From Lomentospora prolificans (lineage: Eukaryota > Ascomycota > Sordariomycetes > Microascales > Microascaceae), in NCBI GenBank assembly GCA_029532625.1, contig JARFXM010000010.1, positions 1,550,001-1,614,000 of the forward strand: DNA of 64,000 nucleotides, given 5' to 3'. Positions 12,417 to 23,880 of the stretch are shown here, piece by piece. How positions within the stretch are numbered: the stretch's first letter is position 1; each line of letters begins with the position of its first letter. The notes beneath the pieces are model-generated. The model was given only the letters and a program-made list of their open reading frames with translations. It was not told the origin of the DNA and ran no database searches. The translations under genes were made by a program, and so were the position numbers.

Positions 12417-15400
12417 ATGACTTCTACTGCAACTCCGCAGAACTCGACACAGGCGACCAACACTGCAGCACCCTCTTATGCGTCCGCTGCCAGTGCGTCG
12501 AAGAAGCCTGCTGCCGGCCCGAACACCTTAGTTGCCTCGGGCTCCAACCCTGTCCCTGTTGTGGTTGGTTCGTCCGCCACCTCGAGTGCGAAGCCTGCCT
12601 CTGCCTCCCCCGCCAACGGCAGGCCTACTATCGCTCCAGCTATCCCCGTTGTTCACGGAGCTGTGAACGGCGGCGCTGCTGATCACGTCCGAAAACCCTC
12701 GGTCACTATTAGCGCTAATGGTCCCCCTTCCTACGGCGCAAACGGTGGTCCTATAGGCTCTTCCAAGTCCAACATTCAGTTCGGCTTCCGCGACTCTCCC
12801 GTCGTCTCTCATAGCACCCCTCAACCCGGTGCTTCCTCCCCCATCCCCATTCCCGGTAGCGGAAACCCCAGGGTGGCTTCTCCCGCCCAATCACCTTCGC
12901 CCATTCCCCAGCCGGCTGCGAGCGGCGGCCGACCTCCCGCTGGTCTTCAGTCCGGAGACGTGAAGCCCAGCTTCGGTAGCTTCAACAACGATCCTGAGGT
13001 ATGTTTTCTTCTTCTCCCTGTTCCCTTCTCCCTTCCATCTGCTCCCCAGCCGTTGCAGGAGTACTTAGCACCCGCCACCGCCCGTGTCTGAAGCTTGTCC
13101 CTCGTCTGTTCGTCTGATCTAACTATTCTTCTTCCCACCCCTACAGCGCCATATGAGACAGGCCTCAATTCCTCCCAACAACCCAGCTCTTCACAACCAG
13201 CCTCTGCACACACGCCAGGGCTCAAACGTCTCGATGGCAAGCACCGGTGATATGGGTAACCAGGGTATGCCTGGTCCCAACCGTGGTAATTTCCACCACG
13301 GAGGACGCAATCGACCATTCAACCCCAACAATTCTCCTTACAACCCTCAGACCGGATATCCTCCTCAGAATTCGTACCGAAACGGACATGGCCAGGGCCG
13401 CAACTCAATGCCCCCTACCTTCCAACCGCAGCCGCCCCCCCGAGGCTATGCGAACAGCCCCCAACCGACTCGTGGCAGCCCTGCGATGATGCCTTCTAAC
13501 CCTAATACTCCTAACATGGCTCCCGCGATGCCAGTACAGACTCCTCCCCAGTTCTATGCCCCTCCTATGGGCGCTCAACCTGTACAGAATCCCCCCATTT
13601 CCTTTCAGTCTGACTTACTTTCCTTTGTATCTTTCCCTTCTACTACCCTAGACAATCGGGTCGGCTTTAGGCAAGATCCTAGCCTCTACGACTGGGGCAA
13701 GCAGGCCGAGGGCAATCGGAAGGGCAGTCCCCCGAGCTCTCCGCCATATACCAAGCGGTCCTCGCGCTATAGTAAGCGTGGTGGTAAAATAAGCAACTGG
13801 CGTTCGACCGCCTCCGACTCGTACCGACCGGCTCCTATTGCCTACCGACGCAAGAAGGACACGGATTTGCGTACGATCTCGGAGCAGCAACAGCTAGAAC
13901 AACAGCGGCCGCTTCATGTACTGCGCCAGCAGCAGCAGCTCCCCAGTTTTCTCGGCATTGACCTCTCACCTGAGACCGAAAACTTTAAGACGATTCAGAA
14001 GGTGCTAACTGAGAGAAAACAGAACATGCCAGGTCCTTATATGTACACTCCCCCCGGAGCTCAATACCCCGGTCCCATGCCTCACATGGGCTACGCCAAC
14101 TATGCTATGCCCTACCCCGGGCAGTCCGGTTCTCCTGCCTTTGCTCCTCCCTACGGCGCGCCTCCTTTCCAGCCCGGTGGTCCCGCCGCCATGTCCCGTA
14201 CGCCCTCCACTTCGGAGAAGCCTAACCTTGCCGCTGGTCCTGGCAACCAGCCTGTCGTGGTCTCCTCTCCTCAAATCTCTCAGGTCCAGGGTAAACCCCC
14301 TGTGGTGTCGGGCTCCGGCAATACCCTACCCCGAGCCAAAAAGAGCTCAGCTATCGTTATCAAGAGGCCTGATGGTGAGATTGTCGATGTTGCCAACATC
14401 AAGTCTTCGTCTCCCGCGCCTACTAGCAGGACACCCCCTGTAGTGTCTTCCACTGCCACGCCTCCCACCAAGCCTTCTACCCCTGCTCACGCTCGCACCG
14501 AGTCCGTCACTCCTGCCAAGACTAAGGAGGATATTCAGGCTGAGCTTCGTAACAAGATTGCTCAGGCTACCGCGCAAACGACCCAGGGCCCTGATAGCAA
14601 GGCAGACGAGGCTGCTAAGGTCGAAGCCGAAGAGAGAGCGAAGGCTGAAGCTGAGGCTAAGGCTAAGCAGGAGGCCGAAGAGAAAGCTAAGGCTGAGCAG
14701 AAGGCTAAGGAAGAGGCGGAGAAGAAGGCTAAGGAGGAAGCCGAGGAAAAGGCCAAGAAGGAAGCTGAGGAGAAGGCTGAGGCTGAAGCGAAGAAGAAGG
14801 AGGCCGCCGCTTCTAGCGACCCCGATGAGGATGAGATGGAGCGCATCATTCGCGAGCTGGAAGAGGCCGATAGGCTTCGTGAGGCCGAGGAGGAGGAGCA
14901 CCGCAAGAAGGCCGAAGCCGCCAAGGCAGAGGCCAAGAAGAAGAGTGACGCGGAGCGTGCGATCCAGGCTGCCGAGAATGACCGTAAGCTGCGTGAGGCT
15001 GAGCGTGAGATGGAGCGTCTGGAGGAGGAGAAAGAGAGGAGAGCGAAGGCGAATGCCGACTCTGGCAAAAGCTTTGCCGAGCTGCTCAATCAAGCCCGCT
15101 CCGGCGAGCTGGAGGAGCCTGCCGAGTCTCCTAAGGTTGACTCCATCACCGAGAAGCTTGCCAACGTGAGCCTCGCTGGCGACTCTAAACCTCCTACTCC
15201 CACGTCGGCTACCGGCAAGGGTCCCGACAAGCAGCAGCGCAAGCCTGCCGCCCTCAACCTGTCCCTCAACACAAAGCCCGTCGAGGCTCCCCAGCCTAGC
15301 GCTGCTCTTCAGGCTCTTAAGACGTCTCGATTCCTCACCATTAAGGAGGCTCACGATCCTAGCATCTACGCCGGCAGTACCATCGCGTCCCCCAACCCCG

Positions 15401-17310
15401 CCGTCAACTCTGCAGTTGGCAAGCGCGGACAGGCCTTCAAGTACGATGCTGCGTTCTTGCTTCAGTTCCAGAATGTCTTTACCGAGCAGCCCTCGCTCGA
15501 GTTCCAGTCTCAGGTCAAGTCATTGATTGGCGATTCTGACAACAAGGGCTCCGCCCGCACCCCTGCCGGTTCTCGCCCCAACGCTAGGGGAGCTGGTGGC
15601 AACACCTTCCCCTCTATGGGTTCGTTCAGCAGGACACTTCCCCCAGGCACCACCTCCGAGCAGCGCATGGCCATGGCTTCCGGTGCTGCTCCTCGCCCCT
15701 CGATACCAGGTATGGGTGGCTTCCGTGGACCCAGCGGCCAGTTCCCTGGTAGCCTTCTTTCCAATTCCGGAAGGCAAGGCTCCAACTCTGGCATGGGCCC
15801 CAATTCGCCTAGGCAAGCTAGCGCCCGCGGTGGTGGCAGGCAGGGCAGCCAGCGCCACGGCTACAACTCGCAGAAGGACGCTCAGAACGCCAAGACAATG
15901 CCTCTTACTCAGGGTCAAGAGTTGAAGCCTATCACCGTGTCCGCCACTGGTTGGAAGCCGATGAGTGTCGGCAAGAAGTCCGCGGAAGGCGCCTCCGACC
16001 ATCTCGAGCCTGAGATGGTGCAGCGCAAGGTCAAGGCCGCGCTCAACAAGATGACACCCGAGAACTTCGACAGGATCTCAGACCAGATTCTCACCATTGC
16101 CAACCAGTCGAAGAACGAGAATGACGGCCGTACCCTTCGCCAGGTCATTCAGCTCACATTCGAGAAGGCTACCGACGAGCCCCATTTCTCCTCCACCTAT
16201 GCCAAGTTCTGTAAGCGTATGCTTGACCAGATGTCCCCAGAGATCAAGGACGACACGATCAAGGACAAGCACGGCAACGTAGTCAACGGCGGTAACCTGT
16301 TCCGAAAGTACCTTCTCAACCGTTGTCAAGAGGAGTACGAGCGCGGCTGGAGCGTTCCGGAGAAGAAGGAGGGAGAGACCAAGCCTCACGGTGCCGAGCT
16401 TCTTTCTGATGAGTACTACGAGGCTGCCGCCGTCAAGCGACGAGGTCTCGGTCTTGTCCGCTTCATTGGTGAGCTCTTCAAGCTTGGTATGCTCACGGAG
16501 CGCATTATCCACGGCTGTGTCCACGGCTTGGTTGATTTCAAGGACGAACCTAAGGAGGCCGAGATCGAATCGCTCTGTTTCCTTCTCAGAACCGTTGGTG
16601 CTCAGCTTGATGCCTCTGAAAAGGGCAAGCCAATGATGGATGCGTACTTCAAGCGCATTCAGAACATGATTGACCTCCCCGAGCTCGAGAACCGTCTCAA
16701 GTTCATGCTCATGGACGTCCGCGATCTCCGCGACGAGGGCTGGAAGTCTGTTGAGGCCAACAAGGGCCCCAAGACCCTCGAGGAGGTTCGTGTCGAGGCC
16801 GAGCGCGTTGCCGCCGCCAAGGCTGCCGAGGCCGCCAGGAGCCAGCGTGGGGGTGGTGGCCCCAGGCCTCAGATGGGCCGTGGAGATGCTAGGTCCCTCT
16901 CTTCGGGCTATGGTCAGGCCACTAACGTTGTTGGTATGGACGACCTGAAGAGGCTCAAGTCCAACAGCAAGCTGCTTAGCAGCGGCGTTACCCTTGGCCC
17001 TCACTCCATGCTTGCTTCGCGAAGCAACAGCGGCCGCCGCCCTGGTGGCCCCGGTGCTCTTGGACGGTCCGGAGACAACTCTGGCATGTCCTCGAGGACT
17101 GGCACGCCTCCCACACGGGAGTCATCGAACACCTTTGGGTATGTACTTGTTCAATCTGAATCTTCCTTATACCGGTTATCAGCAGCTAACTAGTCACGTA
17201 GTCTCCTTGCCACGATGGACTCGGAAAACCCTGTCTCCCCTCCTTCAACCGCGGCGTCTCCCGCCTTGTCCAAGGTTGTCCCTGATACCGGTGACAAGAA
17301 GAAGCCTTGA
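12417..17310 (+). CDS. Translation initiation factor eIF4G
   Basis: Exons 12417-12998, 13147-17138 and 17202-17310 give 1560 aa. The Ser/Pro/Asn/Gly/Gln-rich N-terminal half is low complexity, followed by a Glu/Lys/Ala KEKE coiled-coil-like block (about 14520-15060). A canonical eIF4E-binding motif Y-x4-L-hydrophobic (YDAAFLL) is encoded at 15442-15462. The MIF4G HEAT domain lies at about 16010-16740 and should bind eIF4A. The C-terminal tail is Arg/Gly/Ser-rich and ends NPVSPPSTAASPALSK-like, a tail I associate with fungal eIF4G. Role: scaffold of cytoplasmic cap-binding complex eIF4F. Odd point: in-frame codons 13582-14022 look unlike the rest and end in a perfect branch point plus acceptor (GCTAACT then AAACAG), so this 441-nt or 396-nt segment may be an intron; removing 441 nt would give 1413 aa. 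Start chosen because it is the first ATG after a long ATG-free leader. Confidence 0.93.
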
Positions 17311-19119
17311 AGCTTTTGAAGTTGGGCATTAGCGAAAGAAAAGTCGTTTCTCATTTTTTTTCGGTCACATTTCTCCGGACTCGACGGCAAATCCGATCCG
17401 GGGTCATTGCATTTTCGCAAAATAGACAGGGGCAGGCTTGCTTTCTACGAGCCATCGTCTCTTACATTTCGGGGCTTTCACAAGAATGCGTTATTGAGAC
17501 TCAAAAGTTTGATAATTTCTTCATTTCGGCTTTACCTTTTTTTTCATTTTCATTTTCATTTTTTTCTTTTTTCCTTCATACCGATGATACCTGAATCACA
17601 CAAGGCATAGACGGATACGGCCTCTTTTTGTCATTGATTCTCATTTTCTCTTTTTTCGGACTGCGCACACTAAAAAGGGGACACTTAAGACTTGGGCAGG
17701 CGGAAAAGGAGAAAAGGAGTGAGTGGAAAGAGTAAAAAGAACAAAAGAGGGCCACAGGGCTGGTCTGGTTCTTTCTTCAAACGTCTTTGATTGTTCGCAA
17801 CCATTGTTTGCGTCTCTTGTTTGTCCTTTGCTTTCCTCATTGCGCGTTTGTCCCTTTCGAGAAATCATTGTGCTATTATCAATAGTTCTTTTTCCCTGCC
17901 TTTTTTTTTCTTTTTCCTCCTTCTCCGGCATTCTCACACTTGTCTTATCTCCAACTATCTTTTTTGGTGTGCATGCCTGCTGTGCTCTTGTCTTTTTTGC
18001 GTCTGATACAGATTTCATGGACTAAAAGGGGATTTGCGTCGTTTTCGAGACTTGTTTCCATCGTGTTTTCATTTTTTTTTTCCCTCTCTTTTCTTTTATG
18101 CTTTTTGAGGCATCCATCGCCGTGGTTGTTAGAAAACCCCTACCTCTTCTCTCTCCTTTGCGAAGAAGGATGTTGATGCAGATTCAAAAGATTGGCGGTC
18201 GTTCTGCCCTCTTATTAGTACTTGGTTTTCGGAATTCGGATGATTCCAACACGGATTGCGCCAAACTTGGCTCACGGGAGTCGAAATGGAATGATGGAAA
18301 TGGGGATCTGTCTTCCTTGCTTTGATATCCTTGTGGGCAACTGTTTGGTCGCTTTCGACATATTGATGCTCAACATCTCGGCACGCGACAAGTTCTCTTC
18401 GCACACCCAAACCACAGCACACGAAACCCCGTCTTCTAGAGAGAATATAGGGGGATGCGAGAGGGAGCGGGGTTTGCTTGGAAAATGAAGGCCACGGAGT
18501 CCACGCTCGGGGGACGAAGCGGAGAACAGCCCTTCCGAGAGAGGCTGGAGGGGACAAACATTTTGGGGGGATTCTGGTATATATATTGTATTATACTGGA
18601 TCGTCTTCTCCCTCTTCTCGCAGAATGGTTGGGTGGAGTATGCGCATGGGTGAGCGGGAGCGGCGACTCTGGAGCGGCTTTCTCGGGTTGTTTGTTCCTT
18701 TTGGCGGCGATGGATGGCCTTTTAGGCCACTGTACATCATTTTTAATCAGGGGTAGACTGACAGCCTTGTCGACTGGCCGAGTCGGCGGGAGAATACATT
18801 CCGTCATTTCAAACCTTTTTCTGATATCTTTGGCCCGTGTGATGCGTCAAGAGTGTGTGTGTGCGTGTGTGTGTGTTGTGTATGAACATCACCCTGTAGA
18901 CAACTCGTGGATCGACCCGTACCATACCGTACCTATACTATACGATCTTGGCTTTTCATTTTGAGAGAGAGGGCCCATTGCAGGTCATGATGCTTTGGGA
19001 ATGCTCTTATTTAAAAGCCATTGTGTTGCTGTGAATGCGCTTGTAGAACTGTACCACATCTGATATCAAAAATGAGCCCAGCCACCCATCCCAAAGATAG
19101 AATACATGCAGCCTCCAAC
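17311..19119. other. 3' intergenic region between convergent eIF4G and THOC1
   Basis: No gene is seen. Both neighbours end toward this 1.8-kb gap, so it should hold two 3' UTRs. It is T-rich on the plus strand up to about 18100, which fits an eIF4G 3' UTR, and contains a GT microsatellite at 18853-18880 (listed separately). Open stretches on both strands are short and unremarkable. Confidence 0.5.
18853..18880. repeat. (GT)n microsatellite
   Basis: About 28 bases of GT dinucleotides with a single C and one T interruption, in the gap between the convergent ends of eIF4G and THOC1. Confidence 0.9.
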
Positions 19120-22089
19120 TCATTCCTCCATCTTATCTGTATTCTCCTCCGCAGGCTTCTCAACGCCCTCGAACCGGTCCTCCTCCTCGTCGTCTTCTTC
19201 ATCCCGCCGCTCCTCGCCATTCTCTCCTGCCACCTCCTCCTCCTCACCATCACCCTCATGTCCCTGCGTCGCCTCATCAACGGCCATCTCATCTCCGCCC
19301 ACCCCGTCAGCCTCCTCTTGCTCCCCAGCCGCATCCCCCGGCGCGTCCTCCTCGACTTTCAACCCGTACACGAACGAGTGAACCTTATTCACCACGGCCT
19401 CCTTGTCCTCATTCGCGACAGCCAGATCAAAGGATTCAGCCACCGCGGCGCCCAGGTCCTTGGTCTGCTCGAGGATCTGGGCAATCTTCTCCTCGGGGTA
19501 AGCATCCCCTTTGTCGAAGGCGCGGAGGCGCGCCGCGAAGGAGTCTGCGGCGGGTGGGCAGAGGAGGATGGAGCGGTGGGAAAAGGCGTTTTCTTTTATT
19601 TGGGCGGCAGACTGTTTTGCGCGCGAATATGTTAGCAGCCATTTCGAAAAAAGGAGAAAGAGATAGGCGAAAAGACCAAAAAAAAAAAAAAAAAAACACT
19701 TACGTCGAGAGGAACCTCAACGACGGGGACCTTGCCCTTATCCAAGATGGCCTCCACGACCCTCCGGCTAGTGCCGTACTCTACGCCGTCCACCTTGCCA
19801 AACTCGATAAACTGGTCGTTGTTCACCATTACGTTGAAGGCTTCGGCCGTGACAAATGTGTAGTCCCGCCCGTCGGCTTCGCCTTCCTTGGCCTCCCTCG
19901 CAGCGTGCCTGACGACCTTTTTAAACACACCGGGCATCTTCTCCATTAGGCCATTGACGAGCGTCGATTTACCAGCGCCGGCCACTCCAGCCACCACGAC
20001 GAGGCTCTTGTTCTCCGGCATGTCATCGGAGCTAGCCATGACTTCATCCTCGTCGTCCTCATCATTGTCAACGCCCGTCCCCTCCTCGAATACAACATCA
20101 ATTTTATCGGGATCATCTATGCAGTCAAACGCTGCTAGCTTCATCCTCCCCGCGATCCGCAACGCCCTCCACGACTTACTCGCCTTGCCCTCGATGGCAG
20201 CCGCCTTGGTCTGCGCATTCGTCGGCATCTCGATCTCGAAGTCGTCGTCGGCAATCTTGCGCCGGAACGACTCGAGCTCCGGCAGCGCGTACCGGTCGCT
20301 ATCCTTGAGGCGGTCCATGGCCGGATCCTCGTCGCCTTCTTCGGCGCCGCCGCCGCTGTTTTCAGCGCTCGCCAGGAAATCGAGGTTGAGCGAGCCCATG
20401 GGGGTCGGGCGGATGCGCTTGTTGGTGGCGTTGCGCTGCGCCGTTTTCTTGGCCTCAGCGAAGAGCTCGGCCGAAACGGGGGCGAGCCCCATGGGCGGGC
20501 AGTTTTCGACTTTCCAGCGCACCCAGTTCTTATCTCGGGAGAGGACGGTCTCGACCATGCGGAAGAAGTAGGGGCCCTCGAAGCCTTGGCGGAGGTAGTC
20601 TGCTATGGAGCGCTTCATGTCCATCGCCCATTTTGTCTGCAATAAACGGTTAGATGCGAGAAAAAATGACTAAGAGAGAGTAGAAGGCTACAGAGAGACT
20701 TACGTCGTCTTCGCTTAGCTTTTGGTCGAGATATTCGACCGCCTTATTGTGTGCCCTCGCCGTAGATAGCTTCTCCTTCGCTTTAGCAGATAGAGATAGT
20801 AAAAACTCCATGAGGATGAGAGCCTGGACAAGGACATGCCGGCGGAACGAGAGGTCGCTAATCTGCATCGAAGTTAGCATCCGTATCCTATTAGATCGTT
20901 ATTGCGTGTGGGAAGCCATACCTCTAATTCAAAGAGATCGCGGCTAGTCAAATACTTGGGGTTGAAAGCATTCGCCAGGTCCGTCTCACCATCCTCTCTC
21001 TTCCTCTTTAAATTCCGCGTCCCATCATCCACGTTCGTCGCTTTGCCCGGCCTCGGCCCGTTCTCGACCTGAATCGATCGGAATGCGGTCATCGTAGTCT
21101 CCATCGCGCCTCTGAACCGCGCAAAGTACGCCTGATCGAAAAGTTTCTTGGGCTGGCTGAAGCTATCCTGGAGTGACCAAAACACAGGGTAAAACACATT
21201 TGTATTGAGCGGGGGCTTCCCGTTGGGTGCCTTCTTCGGATCAAAAGTCACCGCCTTTAGGGACTGCTTTTGCTCGCCATTCTCCTTGCCAACTCCGTCA
21301 TCCACCTCCATCGCATCGGCAGCCTCCTCCTCCTTAGGCTTATCCGACACCGTCTCGTCATATGTCGTCACATTCTCGATGTGGTACTCGCCCCTTAAAT
21401 TCACAGAGCTCTTGTCGCCTAGCGGGAAACTCTGGAACAAGAAAATGAAGACCCGTCCGCAAAACGCGGTGTCCTCGGCTCGCGACAGTCGGCGCAAAAG
21501 CTCGTTGCAGCTACGCAGTATGACGAGCTGCTTCTGCTTGAAGTGCTTGGCGGTGATGCGCTCGCGGCGCGACTCGAGAAAATCAAAGATTTTGCGGCAT
21601 CCAGAAATGGTTTGGCTGTCTAGGAGCTCTTCGACGAGCCAGAAGAGGAGGGCGGGTTCACAGCGTTCTTCGTCGGAGAGGATGGCGAGGAGGTCGAGAA
21701 AATTCCACACTTTGACGAACTCGGGGGACTCTATGGGCGTGCTTGCCTAGAGAAGATGACTAGTTAGAGTTTCACTCGGTTTCGACGCCGTGCGTTATGC
21801 TTCCTCCACGTACTATCAAATGGCTAAAGAGATCTCGGGCCGCCGTCTCGAAAATGGCGAACTGCCTTAGCCGCCTCTGATCCGCCGTGCCCTCCTCAGC
21901 GGGACCAAGCACTTCCTCGAATGTCGCGCTTAGTTTTCCCGATACATCGCCAAGCTGGGCCTTTGTTAGGGGAGGTTCAATGGTGGGCTTGTCTTTGATT
22001 GTGTCGGCGCGGCTAAGGACATCGTCAAGAAAGGCTGCGCAAGAGGCTACGGCGGGAACACCGTGCCCGTCCAGCGTCGCGCTGGGCAT
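19120..22089 (-). CDS. thoc1: THO complex subunit 1 (Hpr1/THOC1) fused to a guanylate-kinase-like domain
   Basis: Minus-strand exons 22089-21814, 21746-20922, 20862-20704, 20636-19704 and 19611-19120 give 894 aa, against about 660 for human THOC1. Residues 1 to about 600 are THOC1-like: WNFLDLLAILSDEER near residue 108, FNPKYLTSRDLFELE at about 353-367, and RYALPELESFRRKI near 540. THO couples transcription elongation to mRNP packaging and export in the nucleus. After an acidic linker, residues about 631-800 match guanylate kinase: P-loop GVAGAGKST at 637-645, GEADGRDYTFV at about 671-682, QFIEFGKVDGVEYGTS at about 695-710, and a CPPAADSFAARL segment in the last exon. The join lies within a single exon, so it is not a gene-model merger. 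Of the GMP-binding residues known from yeast Guk1, R38, Y50, E69 and Y78 are kept, while S34, R41, S80 and D100 are R, K, T and P, which suggests a non-catalytic module. The C-terminus is very acidic. Confidence 0.9.
19678..19696 (-). promoter_or_regulatory. U-rich tract (T19) just inside the THOC1 intron 4 donor
   Basis: On the coding (minus) strand intron 4 (19703-19612) begins GTAAGTG and runs directly into 19 thymidines. The acceptor side has a GCTAACA branch point and AAACAG. The intron splits the guanylate-kinase-like domain after residue 731. TIA-1/Nam8-type proteins are known to bind U-rich sequence just downstream of donors, so regulation is conceivable but unproven. If retained, the reading frame runs through a Phe-rich stretch and stops within the intron. 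Confidence 0.5.
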
Positions 22090-23142
22090 CTTCTACGGTA
22101 GGGGTGATGATTTTAATTCGGTGCGAGTAGTCATATAAATGATATCGCTATGCTGTGTTGGATTGGCGTTAAATAGTCGTCGATGGCATGTGCGGCGATT
22201 CAGCCTTACGCCGTCAGCTTGAAAGGCGAATGCAAAAAGGGACCAGCCAGGGGGTTCGTCGGTAAGGATTAGCGAGTTTCGCGCGGAGGGAATCAAAAAG
22301 AAAAGAAAATTCAGTCTTCAATGAATGATGCGTTGGGCGCTGACCCGAGCTGCTGCGTTCGTACCTTCCTCGCGGATTATTTGCTCGTTGATCATCAATA
22401 CAGAAATTCGCGTCTCAAAGAAGTGACGTTCCTGCAGATGTGGCCCAAATTTTGAGAGTGTGGCTGAAGCTTCTGAATGTGGCTTGCGGAAGTATTACAG
22501 TGTCTTTACCTCATGATAATACGGTGCGGACTTACACCACCTATACAAACTTATGCTGCACGTCTGAACCCCGAGACGAAATCCCCCCAAACCTAAGACA
22601 CGAAGGCTCTTGCACTTCATTTCCAGTAATAGATGATGGCCGCTTGTGATGGAAGCGGACTTGCACCTCTCACATAGGAATTCAAGAGTGGTGATAACTC
22701 ACCTTCATTCCTTAACCGCCGAAACATCAACGACTCGGGGCACATCGCGTTCTTTGCTGTCTTTGTTATGCTAAGCGGAAATTTCTCACAACAATGATAT
22801 GAGACGCATATTTCAGAGTTTGGCTAACCACTGCAAACATAAGAATCTATACTCAACGTTGATCCAAGTAGCTGTCGAGTCACAACCAGGTGGCAGCTAG
22901 GATGTCGTGGCTGTAGATCCATAAAGCGAGCTTGACATCAGATAGCAGACGTCCGCGTCCGAGCAGGCAAAAGCCCTGCTCCCCAGTATAGATTGCCACG
23001 GCTACCTTATCAAGCTAAAAAGTAGCGACAAGGGACAGCGCATCATCATATTCAGAAATGAAAGCCTACCTAGAGCAGTTGCGATGCGCAAAGCCGGGTC
23101 ACGCGAGATCTACCTAGATGGTCCAGTACCTGGTGAAACCGA
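22090..23142. other. 5' flank of THOC1 and gene-poor interval
   Basis: The first 200-300 bases should contain the THOC1 promoter, which reads leftward. No gene is seen in the remainder; open stretches are shorter than 75 codons. The sequence may include the degraded 5' part of the dioxygenase-like pseudogene that follows, but I cannot align it. Confidence 0.45.
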
Positions 23143-23880
23143 GTGATAGTTTCTCAATTTGGGCACCTGGAAGAGCTGTTCGGGGTGTGTAGATGCTGTT
23201 GCCTAGGCTTAACGCACGACGCCAGCAAGCGTCTCCGAAATCTGGTCCTCGGGCTGCACAAGTCCTACGGCCATGGCCTGCCCATCAAGCACAACGCAAC
23301 GCAGGGTTGGTTCTGGGACATCCGGCTCAATACCACGCATTTCCAGAGCAACAACCACCAGAGCCGGTGAAAGAGGAGACCGGAGTTTCCTTGGTACACC
23401 GACTGCAGTAACGAGGAGGCGCCTCTGCGCTAATTTGCCTTACAAGTTCAGCAGCTCGATCGTCGTGACGGCGGCACGACTTCGGTGCCCAGCATCGAAC
23501 GCATCGTCAATCATCTGTCCCGGTCACTGCAGCTGCCCTGTGTAGACCTAAGTTTCCGTCTGATAGTTCCTCTTTAATCCGCAGGTCTAGCGAGAAGCAT
23601 CACATCATCCGCGGCCCGGGCGTTAAGCGATTCCACGATAACATCTTGAAGCCTTTGACAGTGAGCGCTGAGGCCGCTATAAAAGTACTCAAGGATTTCC
23701 TATGAGGCCCAAAACGAGGCAAGACACACCTGACTTGACGCCAGAGAGCATGTTGCTGGGGACCGCCTTCCTCGTAGGCAACCGGGGTTGGCTCCGTGGC
23801 TGAAGCAATTTCCACCATCTAGAACGCCATCTACGTCAAGTGAGATGAGATGCAATTCCCTTCTAGTCTGCTTCTAGATA
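23143..23880 (+). pseudogene. Decayed TauD/TfdA-like 2-oxoglutarate dioxygenase gene
   Basis: One frame reads LHKSYGHGLPIKHNATQGWF at about 23257-23316, then NNHQSR, a TGA at 23368, FPWYTDCS at 23386-23409, a TAA at 23431, and FALQVQQLDRRDGGTTSVPS. Further pieces in shifted frames read FHDNILKPLTVSAEAA (about 23630-23677), LTPESMLLGTAFLVGNRGWL (about 23738-23797) and RHLRQVR (about 23831). From memory of fungal clavaminate-synthase-like/TauD proteins these blocks occur in this order, with the first metal ligand in an HTD motif; here the His is Tyr (CAC to TAC). Stops, frameshifts and the lost ligand mean it is not functional. No 5' exon could be found. Boundaries are approximate. Confidence 0.6.

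Noticed and set aside
14347..15354. 335-codon open stretch antisense to eIF4G, Leu/Gly-rich
   Set aside because: Mirror of the Glu/Lys/Ala-rich coding repeats on the plus strand; repetitive Leu-rich composition and no domain.
16078..17004. 308-codon open stretch antisense to the MIF4G domain
   Set aside because: Shadow of the conserved MIF4G coding sequence.
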